Shown piece after piece: positions 1-10,188 of a stretch of 64,000 nt of DNA. The stretch comes from an uncultured Streptococcus sp. (GTDB lineage: Bacteria > Bacillota > Bacilli > Lactobacillales > Streptococcaceae). Made by a program: the position numbers and the translations under genes. The stretch lies in NCBI GenBank assembly GCA_934196125.1, contig CAKPVT010000003.1:1-64000 (forward strand). Direction: 5' to 3'. The notes under the pieces are model-generated. The model searched no databases. It was not told the origin of the DNA and was given only the letters and a program-made list of their open reading frames with translations. Position 1 is the stretch's first letter. Every line of letters starts with the position of its first letter.

Positions 1-73
1 GACTTAGTCCTGTGCAATACAGAACTAAATCCTTTCACTAATATTTTTTGTCCAACTTTTTGGGGTCAGTACA
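1..73. mobile_element. Probable end of an IS3-family element, cut by the window edge
   Basis: Read from position 73 leftwards the sequence begins TGTACTGACCCCAAAAAGTT, which looks like the terminal inverted repeat of an IS3/IS150-type element. Positions 4-13 and 19-28 form an imperfect hairpin (TTAGTCCTGT / ACAGAACTAA), as is often seen just inside such ends. No transposase lies in the window, so the assignment rests on pattern memory only. It sits about 15 bp beyond the scrR stop codon. Confidence 0.4.
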
Positions 74-86
74 TACCCTGTTCTTT

Positions 87-1049
87 TTAAATGCTTCCCC
101 CAGGAATCAATGAGATAGGTAAAATGTAGTCTTTGTTTGTTTTTTCACCTTTGATGCGTTTTAGGAGAATATCGACAAGTAGACTTGCAATTTCAGCGAT
201 TGGTTGACGGATAGTAGTCAACTGTGGGAAGTAACTTTCAATGAATGATGTGCCATCATAACCAATGATTTTCAAATCATCAGGGATGTTCATATCTAGC
301 TGTTTAGCGATTTTCATTGTCAAAATGGCTGTCAAATCATCTGAAACAAATATCCCGTCTGGACGATTGCTTGCGATGATAGATTTGATTTCCATTTCAC
401 GGCGAATTGTGGATAAGTTGTTAGGAACTTTGAAAACTTCACCGTGCGGAATTTGAAATGTAAAACCAAGGGCACGTAATTCGGTTGGTGAGTCAGTGTT
501 ATCGTGTCCGGTAATCATAATGATATTTTCGCAACCATTTTTTTGAAGCGTGCGAGCAGCTAGTTTTCCACCTTCAAAGTTGTCTGAAGCAACGATAGGG
601 ACGTTTGGAGCTAGGTTCCTATCGAAAGCAATAATTGGTGCACTGACGCGCTCGTAATCATCGATGCCAAGGTTGTGACTAGATGAAATGATGCCGTCAA
701 CTTGGTTAGCTTCAAGCATTTCAAGGTATTCACGTTCCTTGGCAGGGTCGTTTTGACTGTTGCAAATGATAGTTTTATAACCATGCTTGAACAATTCGAT
801 TTCAAGATATTCGATAAGTTCAGAATAGAAGATATTGCTAATATTAGGGAAGATTAAGCCGATAAGTTGGGCTGATTTTCCTTGGAGCCCACGGGCGAGG
901 TTGTTTGGTTTATATCCCAAAGTTCTCATGGCCTCTTGGACTTTTTGTTTTGTCTTCTCTGACAAATAACCTTTGTTGTTGATAACGCGTGAAACGGTTG
1001 TTGGGCTTACCCCAGCAAGTTCAGCAACGTCAGTTAATTTTGCTACCAT
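87..1049 (-). CDS. scrR: Sucrose operon repressor ScrR (LacI family)
   Basis: A 320-residue LacI/GalR-type repressor. The N-terminal helix-turn-helix (about residues 5-25) contains LAGVSPTTVSRVIN, followed by the YKPNNLARGL hinge and a periplasmic-binding-protein-like sugar domain (about 60-320). It should repress the scrA and scrB promoters until a sucrose-derived ligand is present. It starts 1 bp after the scrB stop codon, so the two are co-transcribed. Two LacI-type half-palindromes lie in the scrB-scrA intergenic region. The identity rests on family plus neighbours and is secure; the exact effector is inferred. Confidence 0.93.
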   Translation of the reverse strand: MVAKLTDVAELAGVSPTTVSRVINNKGYLSEKTKQKVQEAMRTLGYKPNNLARGLQGKSAQLIGLIFPNISNIFYSELIEYLEIELFKHGYKTIICNSQNDPAKEREYLEMLEANQVDGIISSSHNLGIDDYERVSAPIIAFDRNLAPNVPIVASDNFEGGKLAARTLQKNGCENIIMITGHDNTDSPTELRALGFTFQIPHGEVFKVPNNLSTIRREMEIKSIIASNRPDGIFVSDDLTAILTMKIAKQLDMNIPDDLKIIGYDGTSFIESYFPQLTTIRQPIAEIASLLVDILLKRIKGEKTNKDYILPISLIPGGSI

Positions 1050-1050
1050 A

Positions 1051-2490
1051 TTAGTATTTCAAATCAAAGTATGTACCAGTGACGTCTCCAGATTTCAGTG
1101 TAATTCCATTTTGACCAGCTTCTGGGAAGATACGGCTAGTAAATACTTTTTCTCCTTTATTGATAAAGATTTCAATGATCGAATTATCTACAAAAATATT
1201 GGCTGTTGTTTCTTTCGTATCGATTGTACATTCACGAGTAATACCAAATTTTGTAGCGTATTGAACACCGGCTTTACTGCGGTCAAGGATAATTTTACAG
1301 TCTTTAGTATCTACAGTCAAGCTGAGTCCATTTCCTTTGTCGTCAGCAAAAAGCAGAAGTTCTGATTTTTGATTTGCAGGGAATGTTAACTCTAACTCAT
1401 AAGTATTGTTGGTTTGTGCTTTGTCAGCGAATGTTTCAGAAGAATCACGAAGAGAAGTGATTGCTTCAACTGGGTATTGATAAAGTTTACCATCTTTAAT
1501 AGAAAGTTCTTTAACAAGACTAAGAGCACCTTGGTAATCGTATTGGTCAGTTGGATAGTCGATGTCAGGAAGTCCAATCCAGCTAACAGCAAGCGCACGT
1601 CCGTCAGGAGCGTTGAATGCTTGAGTCGCATAGGCTTCAAAACCATAATCAAGATTTTGAATGTCAGAAGCTCCGACTAGTTTTGCATTTTCTGTATCAA
1701 ACGATTGACATACTTTGTAGGTATTTGGGTAAATGTTGCGATAATCAAGTTCAGCTTTATCAAGCCCTTGTGGGCAGTAGATAAGAACTGGTTTATCATC
1801 AACAAAAACAAGGTTTGGACACTCAATCATGTACTCTGAACCACTGTTATCAAAGTCAAGGTTTCCAACTTCTTCCCAATTTTCGACGTTTTTGTCAACA
1901 GCTTTGTAAAGTTTCACGAAGCCTGATTCGTCAAGGTTTTGAGCGCCTACGATTGCGTAGAATTGACCTTTGTAGTTGAAGATTTGTGGGTCACGGAAGT
2001 GTTCTGTAACGTCTTTTGGTTGTTGGATAAGAACGTTCTCAATCTTAGTGATGTTGCGGTCTTTGTCCATCCATGCGCTAATTTGAAGCGGGTCACGTAC
2101 CCAATTTTCATCGCGGACATTTCCTGTATAGAATAGGAAGAGTTTGTCGTCGATTTCGTAGGCTGAACCAGAATAAGCACCGTGGCTATCGTTTTTAGTA
2201 TCTGGACGAAGTTCTACGTTTGTTTCATGGAAGTGAACTAAGTCTTCAGATTCAGTGTGAACCCATTGTTTAAGTCCATGAGCAGCAGCAAATGGCCAGT
2301 TTTGGTAGAACAATGTGTATTTTCCATTAAAGAATGAAAAACCGTTAGGGTCATTTAAAAGTCCTGATTTTGGTTCGATGTGGTAACTAACATGCCAAGG
2401 AGATTTTTTGACATTGTTGTTAATTTTTGCCAATTCTTCGGTGCTCCAATCCTCATAAGGACGGTAACGTACTTCTTTTGGTAAATCCAT
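1051..2490 (-). CDS. scrB: Sucrose-6-phosphate hydrolase ScrB (GH32)
   Basis: A 479-residue cytoplasmic glycoside hydrolase of family 32 that splits sucrose-6-phosphate, made by the ScrA PTS permease, into glucose-6-phosphate and fructose. The catalytic nucleophile motif NDPNG is at residues 46-50, the FRDPQ motif near 165 and the acid/base motif ECPNL near 222, all in the expected order. The C-terminal third is the usual beta-sandwich. It is transcribed away from scrA, shares their intergenic operators, and is followed directly by scrR. Length is normal for the family and nothing looks damaged. Confidence 0.96.
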   Translation of the reverse strand: MDLPKEVRYRPYEDWSTEELAKINNNVKKSPWHVSYHIEPKSGLLNDPNGFSFFNGKYTLFYQNWPFAAAHGLKQWVHTESEDLVHFHETNVELRPDTKNDSHGAYSGSAYEIDDKLFLFYTGNVRDENWVRDPLQISAWMDKDRNITKIENVLIQQPKDVTEHFRDPQIFNYKGQFYAIVGAQNLDESGFVKLYKAVDKNVENWEEVGNLDFDNSGSEYMIECPNLVFVDDKPVLIYCPQGLDKAELDYRNIYPNTYKVCQSFDTENAKLVGASDIQNLDYGFEAYATQAFNAPDGRALAVSWIGLPDIDYPTDQYDYQGALSLVKELSIKDGKLYQYPVEAITSLRDSSETFADKAQTNNTYELELTFPANQKSELLLFADDKGNGLSLTVDTKDCKIILDRSKAGVQYATKFGITRECTIDTKETTANIFVDNSIIEIFINKGEKVFTSRIFPEAGQNGITLKSGDVTGTYFDLKY

Positions 2491-2528
2491 ATTTTTTCTC
2501 CTTTTTAAATACTATCTATAGTAATATA

Positions 2529-2646
2529 GTAAACGTTTTCGCCCTAAAAATCAATTATTTTCGTCCAAAAAGAAAAAAATATGATGAACGCTTGACATAA
2601 AATGTTTTTATGATAAAATGTAAATGTAGTTAAGTGAAACGCTTAC
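2529..2646. promoter_or_regulatory. scrB-scrA divergent control region with two LacI-type operators
   Basis: Two operator-like sequences are visible: GTAAACGTTTTC (2529-2540), near the scrB promoter, and GTGAAACGCTTAC (2634-2646). The scrA promoter appears as TTGACA (2592-2597) with a 16-bp spacer and TAAAAT (2614-2619, TG-extended). The second operator then falls just downstream of the start of transcription, as expected for ScrR repression. Both sites also resemble CcpA cre sites, so catabolite control is possible. Confidence 0.7.
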
Positions 2647-2685
2647 AAAATAGTTCACAAATTTTTTTATAAAGGAGTTACTGTA

Positions 2686-4644
2686 ATGGATTATGGTAAG
2701 GTAGCATCTGACGTCGTTAAGGCGGTCGGACAAGACAATCTTATTGCAGCTGCACACTGTGCGACACGTCTTCGTCTCGTACTTAAGGATGATACAAAAG
2801 TTGACCAAGCAGCTTTGGATAACAATCCAGATGTAAAAGGTACTTTTAAAATTGATGGTCAATATCAAATAATCATCGGTGCAGGTGATGTCAACTTTGT
2901 TTATGATGAATTAATCAAAGAAACTGGACTTTCAGAAGTTTCTACTGATGACTTGAAACAAATTGCAAGTAGTGGTAAAAAATTCAACCCAATCATGGCG
3001 TTGATTAAATTGCTATCAGATATCTTCGTACCAATTATTCCTGCGCTTGTTGCAGGTGGTCTTTTGATGGCATTACGTAACTTCTTGACAGCTGAAGGAT
3101 TATTCGGCCCTAAATCAATTGAAGAAATGTTCCCAGCTATTGATGGTATTTCTGCCATGATTCAATTGATGTCAGCTGCACCATTCATGTTCTTGCCAAT
3201 TTTAGTAGGTATCTCAGCTGCTAAACGTTTCGGAGCTAACCAATTCTTGGGTGCTGCTATTGGTATGATCATGACAACACCAGATCTTGGTGGTGCTTCT
3301 GAATTCTGGAATATCTTTGGTTACCATGTTGCACAAACAAACTACGCTTACCAAGTTATCCCAGTATTGGTTGCTGTTTGGTTGCTATCTATATTGGAAA
3401 AATTCTTCCACAAAAAACTTCCATCATCAGTTGACTTTACATTCACCCCATTGTTGTCAGTAATGATTACAGGGTTCTTGACATTTACAGTCATTGGTCC
3501 AGTAATGATGGTCATTTCTAACGCTATTACTGATATTATTGTTTGGTTGTATAACACAACAGGCTTTATCGGAATGGGTATCTTTGGTGGTACTTATTCA
3601 CTAATCGTTATGACTGGTCTTCACCAATCATTCCCAGCTATTGAAACACAATTATTGTCAGCATGGACAAAAGGTGTTGGTTATGGTGACTTCATCTTCG
3701 TAGTTGCTTCAATGGCTAACGTTGCACAAGGTGCAGCAACATTTGCAATTTGGTTCTTGACTAAAAACTCTAAAACTAAGAGTCTTACATCTTCAGCAGG
3801 TGTATCAGCGCTTCTTGGCATTACAGAACCAGCTTTGTTCGGTGTTAACTTGAAATACCGTTTCCCATTCTTCTGTGCTTTGATTGGTTCAGGAGTTGCA
3901 GCAGCAGTTGCAGGTTTGGTTAAAGTAGTTGCTGTTTCACTTGGTTCAGCAGGTTTCCTTGGATTCCTTTCAATCAACGCTTCTTCAATCCCATTCTACG
4001 TTGTATGTGAATTAATCAGCTTCGCCGTTGCATTTGCTCTTACATACTTCTACGGAAAAACAAAAGCAGCAGGTGTCTTTGCAGCTGAAGCAGCAGACGC
4101 TGCTAAAGCTCAAGTCGAATCAGACGAACACGCTGTTAAAGATGGCAAAGAAGTTGCTAAAGAAGTATCAGCTCTTTCACAAGCAGGTGTTTCTGAAGAA
4201 ACAGTTGTAAGCCCACTTGCTGGTCAAGTTGTAGAACTTTCATCAGTAAATGACCCAGTTTTCTCATCAGGAGCTATGGGGGAAGGTATCGCTGTAAAGC
4301 CTGAAGGCAACACAGTTTACTCACCAGTTGATGGTACTGTTCAACTTGCATTTGAAACTGGTCATGCTTACGGTTTGAAATCTGACAACGGTGCAGAAAT
4401 CCTTATCCACATCGGTATCGATACTGTATCAATGGCAGGTAAAGGTTTCGAACAAAAAGTTACTACTAACCAAAAAGTTAAAAAAGGTGATGTTCTTGCG
4501 ACATTTGATAGCTCAGCTATCGCACAAGCAGGTCTTGATGATACAACAATGATTATTGTTACAAATACTGCAAATTACTCTGAAGTAACTCCAGTTGCTC
4601 AAGGAAAAGTTTCTGAAGGTGTTGCGTTACTTGAACTTGAATAA
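2686..4644 (+). CDS. scrA: Sucrose-specific PTS permease IIBCA
   Basis: A 652-residue membrane permease that imports sucrose and phosphorylates it to sucrose-6-phosphate. Domains run IIB (1-85, phosphorylated cysteine C25 in HCATRLRL), IIC (about 105-460, roughly ten hydrophobic segments), an Ala-rich linker, and IIA (about 500-650, active histidine in ILIHIGIDT). The IIBCA order and the scr neighbours fit the sucrose family, though close relatives carry trehalose or beta-glucosides. It starts at an ATG behind AAAGGAG. A hairpin terminator follows, so scrK has its own promoter. Confidence 0.95.
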   Translation: MDYGKVASDVVKAVGQDNLIAAAHCATRLRLVLKDDTKVDQAALDNNPDVKGTFKIDGQYQIIIGAGDVNFVYDELIKETGLSEVSTDDLKQIASSGKKFNPIMALIKLLSDIFVPIIPALVAGGLLMALRNFLTAEGLFGPKSIEEMFPAIDGISAMIQLMSAAPFMFLPILVGISAAKRFGANQFLGAAIGMIMTTPDLGGASEFWNIFGYHVAQTNYAYQVIPVLVAVWLLSILEKFFHKKLPSSVDFTFTPLLSVMITGFLTFTVIGPVMMVISNAITDIIVWLYNTTGFIGMGIFGGTYSLIVMTGLHQSFPAIETQLLSAWTKGVGYGDFIFVVASMANVAQGAATFAIWFLTKNSKTKSLTSSAGVSALLGITEPALFGVNLKYRFPFFCALIGSGVAAAVAGLVKVVAVSLGSAGFLGFLSINASSIPFYVVCELISFAVAFALTYFYGKTKAAGVFAAEAADAAKAQVESDEHAVKDGKEVAKEVSALSQAGVSEETVVSPLAGQVVELSSVNDPVFSSGAMGEGIAVKPEGNTVYSPVDGTVQLAFETGHAYGLKSDNGAEILIHIGIDTVSMAGKGFEQKVTTNQKVKKGDVLATFDSSAIAQAGLDDTTMIIVTNTANYSEVTPVAQGKVSEGVALLELE

Positions 4645-4661
4645 GTGTATATGTATATTTT

Positions 4662-4687
4662 AAGAGGTGCTTTGATACCTCTTTTTA
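4662..4687 (+). terminator. Rho-independent terminator after scrA
   Basis: AAGAGGT (4662-4668) pairs with ACCTCTT (4677-4683), followed by a T run. Confidence 0.7.
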
Positions 4688-4734
4688 AATGGAGTTAAAA
4701 CCTTGTAAATAAAGCAATCTAAGTGTTTTTATAC

Positions 4735-4763
4735 TTGATGTATCTTTTGAAATTTTGTATAAT
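4735..4763 (+). promoter_or_regulatory. scrK promoter
   Basis: TTGATG (4735-4740), a 17-bp spacer and TATAAT (4758-4763) lie 41 bp before the scrK start codon. The site lies downstream of the scrA terminator, which makes scrK a separate transcription unit. Confidence 0.6.
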
Positions 4764-4804
4764 TATAATATTGTGTATAAAATAGCATTTAAAAGGGAGA
4801 TAAC

Positions 4805-5686
4805 ATGACTAAATTATACGGTAGTGTCGAAGCAGGTGGAACAAAATTTGTTTGTGCGGTTGGAGATGAAAATTTCCAAGTTGTTGAAAAAGTGCAATTT
4901 CCAACAACAACACCTTATGAAACCATTGACAAAACAGTAGCATTTTTTAAACGTTTCGAAGCAGATTTGGCAGGGATTGCTATTGGTTCTTTTGGTCCAA
5001 TCGATATTGATGAAAATTCAGAAACTTATGGATATATCACAACAACTCCAAAACCACATTGGGCTAACGTTGACTTGGTTGGATTGATCTCAAAACACTT
5101 TAAAGTGCCAATTTATTTCACAACAGATGTTAACAGCTCTGCTTATGGTGAAACAATTGTTCGTAAAGGTGTTAAGAGCCTTGTTTATTACACAATCGGT
5201 ACAGGTATCGGTGCTGGTGCAATTCAAAACGGTGAATTTATCGGTGGTATCGGTCATACAGAAGCTGGACACGTTTATGTGGCTCCACACCCACAAGACG
5301 TTGCAAACAACTACACTGGTTTCTGTCCTTTCCACAAAGGTTGTCTAGAAGGTATGGCAGCAGGACCATCACTAGAAGGTCGTACAGGCATTCGTGGTGA
5401 ATTGATTGAGTTGAACTCAGAAATTTGGGACGTTCAAGCTTACTATATCGCACAAGCTGCTGTCCAAGCCACTCTTCTTTACCGCCCACAAGTTATTGTC
5501 TTTGGTGGTGGTGTTATGGCTCAAGAGCACATGTTGAAACGCGTTCGTGATAAATTTACTGCTTTGTTGAACGGTTATGTACCAGTTCCAGATGTAACAG
5601 AATATATCGTAACACCTGGTGTTGCCGAAAATGGTTCTGCTACTCTTGGTAACTTTGCTTTAGCTAAAAAAGTATCAGAACGCTAA
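4805..5686 (+). CDS. scrK: Fructokinase ScrK (ROK family)
   Basis: A 293-residue ROK-family sugar kinase that phosphorylates the fructose released by ScrB to fructose-6-phosphate. Visible motifs are an N-terminal phosphate-binding GGTKFVCAVG, the catalytic/ATP motif YYTIGTGIGAGAI, and the CPFHKGCLEG zinc-binding ROK signature near residue 175. It starts at ATG behind AAAGGGAG. It closes the sucrose catabolic set; no mannose-6-phosphate isomerase gene separates it from secA. Confidence 0.94.
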   Translation: MTKLYGSVEAGGTKFVCAVGDENFQVVEKVQFPTTTPYETIDKTVAFFKRFEADLAGIAIGSFGPIDIDENSETYGYITTTPKPHWANVDLVGLISKHFKVPIYFTTDVNSSAYGETIVRKGVKSLVYYTIGTGIGAGAIQNGEFIGGIGHTEAGHVYVAPHPQDVANNYTGFCPFHKGCLEGMAAGPSLEGRTGIRGELIELNSEIWDVQAYYIAQAAVQATLLYRPQVIVFGGGVMAQEHMLKRVRDKFTALLNGYVPVPDVTEYIVTPGVAENGSATLGNFALAKKVSER

Positions 5687-5788
5687 TTAGTAATGTCATA
5701 ATAAACCATTTAGATTTGGGAAAACCAGCAGGGCTTTCTTCAATCTTTTTTCATCTGAAATCTTGCGACGTTGATTTAAGGTGTTTTC

Positions 5789-5817
5789 TTGTTGTTAGGG
5801 CAAAAAAAGGGTATAAT
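5789..5817 (+). promoter_or_regulatory. secA promoter and long leader
   Basis: TTGTTG (5789-5794), a 17-bp spacer and TATAAT (5812-5817). The predicted transcript has a leader of about 150 nt before the secA ATG at 5972. I see no named riboswitch in that leader. Confidence 0.6.
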
Positions 5818-5971
5818 CGTAGTGGGTTAAAACTCTGAAAATAGGAATCATTAAATTTAGATAAGAATTACTCGTTTTAATCTTGCGAGCTCATCGCTTC
5901 AACGGTGAATTCTTGAATTAGAGCGCTTTTTGTGTTAAAATGTGATGATAAGTTTATCGAAAGGAATTGGG

Positions 5972-8500
5972 ATGGCAAATATTTTACGGACTGTTATCGA
6001 AAACGATAAAGGTGAATTAAGAAAATTAGAAAAGATTGCAAAGAAAGTTGAGTCATATGCTGACGCTATGGTAGCTTTGTCTGACGAAGACTTGCAAGCA
6101 AAAACACCAGAATTTAAACAAAGATATCAAAATGGTGAAACATTAGATCAATTGTTACCAGAAGCCTTTGCGGTTGTCCGCGAAGCAGCAAAACGTGTGT
6201 TAGGACTTTATCCATACCGTGTTCAAATCATGGGTGGTATTGTTATGCACAATGGTGACATTCCTGAAATGCGTACTGGTGAAGGTAAAACATTGACAGC
6301 GACAATGCCTGTTTACCTTAACGCCCTTGCTGGCGAAGGGGTGCACGTTATCACAGTTAATGAATACCTCGCAACACGTGACGCTACTGAAATGGGTGAG
6401 GTTTACAGCTGGCTTGGATTGTCTGTTGGTATCAACTTGGCAGCTAAATCACCATATGAAAAGCGCGAAGCATACAATTGTGACGTAACCTATTCAACAA
6501 ACTCAGAAGTTGGTTTTGACTATCTTCGTGACAACATGGTTGTTCGTCAAGAAGATATGGTACAACGTCCATTAAACTTTGCATTGGTCGATGAAGTTGA
6601 CTCTGTCTTGATTGATGAAGCAAGAACGCCATTGATTGTTTCAGGTCAAGCAAGTTCAGAAACAAGCCAACTTTACATTCGTGCGGATCGCTTTGTAAAA
6701 ACATTGACAAGTGTTGATTACGCTATTGATGTACCTACAAAAACAATCGGTTTGACTGATTATGGTATTGATAAAGCAGAAGAATACTTCCACTTGGAAA
6801 ATCTTTATGACTTGGAAAATGTTGCTCTAACGCACTACATTGATAATGCCCTTCGTGCTAACTACATCATGCTTTTAGATATTGATTATGTGGTTAATCA
6901 AATGGAAGAAATCTTGATTGTTGACCAATTTACAGGTCGTACAATGGAAGGACGCCGTTTCTCTGATGGTTTGCACCAAGCTATCGAAGCCAAAGAGGGC
7001 GTGCCTATCCAAGACGAATCTAAAACAAGTGCCTCAATTACTTACCAAAATATGTTCCGTATGTACAAAAAATTGGCTGGTATGACAGGTACTGCAAAAA
7101 CAGAAGAGGATGAATTCCGCGAAGTTTACAATATGCGCGTCATTCCAATCCCAACAAACAAACCTGTGGCACGTATTGACCATTCAGACCTTCTATATCC
7201 AACACTTGACTCTAAATTTAGAGCTGTTGTTGCAGATGTTAAGGCTCGTCATGAAAAAGGTCAACCAGTCTTGGTTGGTACTGTTGCAGTAGAAACATCA
7301 GACCTTATTTCTAAGAAATTGGTTGAAGCTGGTGTGCCACACGAAGTTTTGAATGCGAAAAATCACTTCAAAGAAGCACAAATTATCATGAATGCTGGTC
7401 AACGTGGTGCTGTTACAATTGCGACAAACATGGCTGGTCGTGGTACCGATATTAAACTTGGTGAAGGTGTTCGTGAACTTGGTGGGCTTTGTGTCATTGG
7501 TACAGAACGTCATGAAAGCCGTCGTATTGATAATCAGCTTCGTGGTCGTTCAGGTCGTCAAGGTGACCCAGGTGAATCACAATTTTACCTTTCACTTGAA
7601 GACGATTTGATGCGTCGTTTTGGTTCAGACCGTATCAAGGTATTTCTTGACCGCATGAACCTTGAGGAAGAAGAAGCTGTCATTAAATCTAAAATGTTGA
7701 CACGTCAAGTTGAATCAGCTCAAAAACGTGTTGAAGGTAATAACTACGATACTCGTAAACAAGTCTTGCAATATGATGACGTGATGCGTGAACAACGTGA
7801 AATCATTTACGAAGAACGTCGTGATGTTATCACAGCAGACCGTGACCTGGCTCCTGAAATCAAAGCTATGGTTAAACGCACAATCAATCGTGCCGTTGAT
7901 GCTCACAGTCGTGCAGACCGCGAAGAAGGTATCCTAGCAATCTTGAACTTTGCCAAAGCAAATTTGGTTGCTGAAGATTCAATCAGCTTGTCTGATTTAG
8001 AAGATTTAGACTTTGAAGCAATCAAAGAAAACTTGTACGAACGTGCTTTGAAAGTTTACGATGCACAAATTGCTAAAATACAAAACCAAGAAGCTGTTAT
8101 CGAATTCCAAAAAGTTTTGATTTTGATGGTTGTTGACAACAAATGGACTGACCATATCGATGCTCTTGAACACTTGCGTCAATCAGTTGGTTTGCGTGGT
8201 TATGCCCAAAATAACCCTGTTGTTGAATACCAAGCTGAAGGTTTCCGTATGTTCCAAGCAATGATTGGAGCGATTGAATTTGATGTCACACGTACAATGA
8301 TGAAAGCTCAGATTCACCAAAAAGAACGTGAACATTCATCACAACGTGCAACAACAATGGCAGAAAAGAATATTGCTGCGCAAACTGTTCGTGCTCAAGC
8401 TGACAGCGATATTGATTTTTCCAAAGTTAAACGCAATGACTTGTGCCCTTGTGGCTCTGGTAAAAAATTCAAAAATTGCCACGGTCGTAAACAATTTTAA
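5972..8500 (+). CDS. secA: Preprotein translocase ATPase SecA
   Basis: The 842-residue motor of the Sec export pathway, which drives unfolded preproteins through SecYEG. It shows the Walker A motif MRTGEGKT near residue 100, the [14 protein letters not shown] helicase motif near 210, [12 protein letters not shown] and [11 protein letters not shown] in the second ATPase half, and a C-terminal zinc finger [14 protein letters not shown]. An in-frame GTG 30 bp upstream exists, but ATG at 5972 is chosen because AAAGGA precedes it and the protein then begins [10 protein letters not shown] like its relatives. Confidence 0.97.
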   Translation: MANILRTVIENDKGELRKLEKIAKKVESYADAMVALSDEDLQAKTPEFKQRYQNGETLDQLLPEAFAVVREAAKRVLGLYPYRVQIMGGIVMHNGDIPEMRTGEGKTLTATMPVYLNALAGEGVHVITVNEYLATRDATEMGEVYSWLGLSVGINLAAKSPYEKREAYNCDVTYSTNSEVGFDYLRDNMVVRQEDMVQRPLNFALVDEVDSVLIDEARTPLIVSGQASSETSQLYIRADRFVKTLTSVDYAIDVPTKTIGLTDYGIDKAEEYFHLENLYDLENVALTHYIDNALRANYIMLLDIDYVVNQMEEILIVDQFTGRTMEGRRFSDGLHQAIEAKEGVPIQDESKTSASITYQNMFRMYKKLAGMTGTAKTEEDEFREVYNMRVIPIPTNKPVARIDHSDLLYPTLDSKFRAVVADVKARHEKGQPVLVGTVAVETSDLISKKLVEAGVPHEVLNAKNHFKEAQIIMNAGQRGAVTIATNMAGRGTDIKLGEGVRELGGLCVIGTERHESRRIDNQLRGRSGRQGDPGESQFYLSLEDDLMRRFGSDRIKVFLDRMNLEEEEAVIKSKMLTRQVESAQKRVEGNNYDTRKQVLQYDDVMREQREIIYEERRDVITADRDLAPEIKAMVKRTINRAVDAHSRADREEGILAILNFAKANLVAEDSISLSDLEDLDFEAIKENLYERALKVYDAQIAKIQNQEAVIEFQKVLILMVVDNKWTDHIDALEHLRQSVGLRGYAQNNPVVEYQAEGFRMFQAMIGAIEFDVTRTMMKAQIHQKEREHSSQRATTMAEKNIAAQTVRAQADSDIDFSKVKRNDLCPCGSGKKFKNCHGRKQF

Positions 8501-8529
8501 AAAGTCGATAGAAAATTCTGAAAAATCAA

Positions 8530-8557
8530 TTGAAAACTCGCCTGAAAATGGTATAAT
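8530..8557 (+). promoter_or_regulatory. aroG promoter, with a weak CodY-box-like sequence just upstream
   Basis: TTGAAA (8530-8535), a 16-bp spacer and TATAAT (8552-8557). Just upstream, around 8512-8526, AAAATTCTGAAAAAT matches the CodY-box AATTTTCWGAAAATT at 12 of 15 positions. That match alone is too weak to claim regulation. Confidence 0.55.
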
Positions 8558-8596
8558 AGAAAGAATCTAAAGTTTCTATTCAGGAGAGGAAAAATC

Positions 8597-9652
8597 ATGT
8601 CATTTAAAGCAACAAGTAAAAAGATTAATTTCGATGCTCTTAAAGAAGAATCAAAATTAACTGGTGACGTTCTGGCTAAAAAAGAAGCTCGTGATCGCGA
8701 ATTAGAAGCTATCATTAAAGGTGAAGATGACCGAGTTCTTTTGGTTATCGGCCCTTGCTCATCTGATAATGAAGATGCTGTGCTTGAATACGCTCATCGT
8801 TTGGCAAAACTTCAAGAAGAAGTTAAAGACCGTGTCTTTATGGTAATGCGTGTCTACACAGCAAAACCACGTACGAATGGTGATGGTTATAAAGGTTTGA
8901 TGCACCAACCTGATACATCAGAAGCACCAAGTTTGATTAACGGTATTAAAGCCGTTCGTCACCTTCATTATCGTGTGATTTCAGAGACTGGCTTAACAAC
9001 AGCAGATGAAATGCTTTATCCAGAAAATCTTCCATTGGTAGATGATTTGGTATCTTATATTGCTGTTGGTGCGCGTTCAGTTGAAGACCAACAACACCGC
9101 TTTGTTGCTTCAGGCATTAGTGTCCCAACAGGGATGAAAAATCCTACTTCAGGTAACTTGAACGTTATGTTTAATGGTATTTATGCTGCACAAAATAAAC
9201 AAAACTTTATTTACCATAACGCTGAAGTTGATACTGACGGAAATCCATTGGCACATGCGATTCTTCGTGGAGCAACGAATGAACATGGCGAAAATGAACC
9301 GAATTATTACTATGATGATTTGTTGAAAGCTATTGAGCTTTATGAGAAAATGGGCTTAGAAAATCCATTTATCGTTGTTGACACAAATCATGATAATTCA
9401 GGGAAAAATTACCTTGAACAAATTCGTATCGTTCGTCAAACATTGATTAATCGTGATTGGAATGATAAGATTAATAAGTACGTTCGTGGTTTCATGATTG
9501 AATCTTACTTAGAAGATGGTCGTCAAGACGCACCAGAAGTATTTGGTAAATCTATTACAGACCCATGTCTTGGCTGGAAAAAAACAGAACAACTTATTCG
9601 TGAAATTCATGCCACACTAAGTCATGATTCTTTTGAAGAATTGCTATTCTAA
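8597..9652 (+). CDS. aroG: 3-deoxy-7-phosphoheptulonate (DAHP) synthase, class I
   Basis: A 351-residue class I DAHP synthase that condenses phosphoenolpyruvate and erythrose-4-phosphate in the first step of aromatic amino acid synthesis. Family signatures include VIGPCSSDNEDAVLEYA near residue 51, MRVYTAKPRTNGDGYKGL around 94, and VDTNHDNSGKNYLEQ near 260. It starts at ATG behind AGGAGAGG. It has its own promoter after secA and a GC-rich hairpin follows it. The assignment to aroF, aroG or aroH is arbitrary without knowing which amino acid inhibits it. Confidence 0.93.
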   Translation: MSFKATSKKINFDALKEESKLTGDVLAKKEARDRELEAIIKGEDDRVLLVIGPCSSDNEDAVLEYAHRLAKLQEEVKDRVFMVMRVYTAKPRTNGDGYKGLMHQPDTSEAPSLINGIKAVRHLHYRVISETGLTTADEMLYPENLPLVDDLVSYIAVGARSVEDQQHRFVASGISVPTGMKNPTSGNLNVMFNGIYAAQNKQNFIYHNAEVDTDGNPLAHAILRGATNEHGENEPNYYYDDLLKAIELYEKMGLENPFIVVDTNHDNSGKNYLEQIRIVRQTLINRDWNDKINKYVRGFMIESYLEDGRQDAPEVFGKSITDPCLGWKKTEQLIREIHATLSHDSFEELLF

Positions 9653-9668
9653 TAATTGAATAACCTAT

Positions 9669-9693
9669 GGGGCTGGGGAATTTTCTCAGCTCC
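9669..9693 (+). terminator. Hairpin after aroG
   Basis: GGGGCTGGG (9669-9677) pairs with CTCAGCTCC (9685-9693), including two G-U pairs. The T tail is poor. A similar hairpin lies after the metQ-like gene near 47.47 kb, so this is a common form in this genome. Confidence 0.5.
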
Positions 9694-9772
9694 TTAGTTT
9701 TGGAAATCATTAAGCGGTTAAGCTGATAAAACGTTTGAATTGGTAAAAAATCGTTTTTCATAAAGGAGACGT

Positions 9773-10132
9773 ATGATTATTGGTCACGGCATTGATTTGC
9801 AGGAAATTGATGCAATCAAGCGAGCCTATGAGAAAAATAACAGATTTGCTAAGCGAGTGTTGACAGACAAAGAATTCCAATGTTTTTCGGAGCAAAAAAG
9901 CACGAAACGACAGATGGAGTTTTTGGCGGGACGTTGGGCGGCAAAAGAAGCCTTTGCAAAGGCAATGGGGACTGGAATTGGAACACTTGGTTTAAAGGAT
10001 ATTGAAATTTTAAACAACCAATTAGGTGCGCCTGTGATTACCCGGTCACCTTTCTCAGGGAAGTGCTTTATTTCACTTTCTCATACAGGAAACCTTGTTC
10101 AAGCCAGTGTTATTTTGGAAGATAATAGCTGA
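9773..10132 (+). CDS. acpS: Holo-[acyl-carrier-protein] synthase AcpS
   Basis: A 119-residue 4'-phosphopantetheinyl transferase that activates acyl carrier protein for fatty acid synthesis. It starts [12 protein letters not shown], with the metal-binding D8. The second signature, [18 protein letters not shown] (about residues 53-70), carries the metal-binding glutamate. It lies between aroG and alr, the usual streptococcal acpS-alr-recG order. It begins at ATG behind AAAGGAGAC. Confidence 0.95.
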   Translation: MIIGHGIDLQEIDAIKRAYEKNNRFAKRVLTDKEFQCFSEQKSTKRQMEFLAGRWAAKEAFAKAMGTGIGTLGLKDIEILNNQLGAPVITRSPFSGKCFISLSHTGNLVQASVILEDNS

Positions 10133-10188
10133 ACAATGAAATTGAAACAAAAACATTCAAAAAATTTTCTAGCTTTGGAGGAGATAAA

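Noticed and set aside
5090..5489. Antisense frames inside scrK and similar long frames inside secA, recG and gatB
   Set aside because: They are shadows of strongly coding genes on the other strand and have no start signals.
8512..8526. CodY-box upstream of the DAHP synthase gene
   Set aside because: Only 12 of 15 positions match in an AT-rich region; recorded as weak within the promoter entry but not claimed as a regulatory finding.
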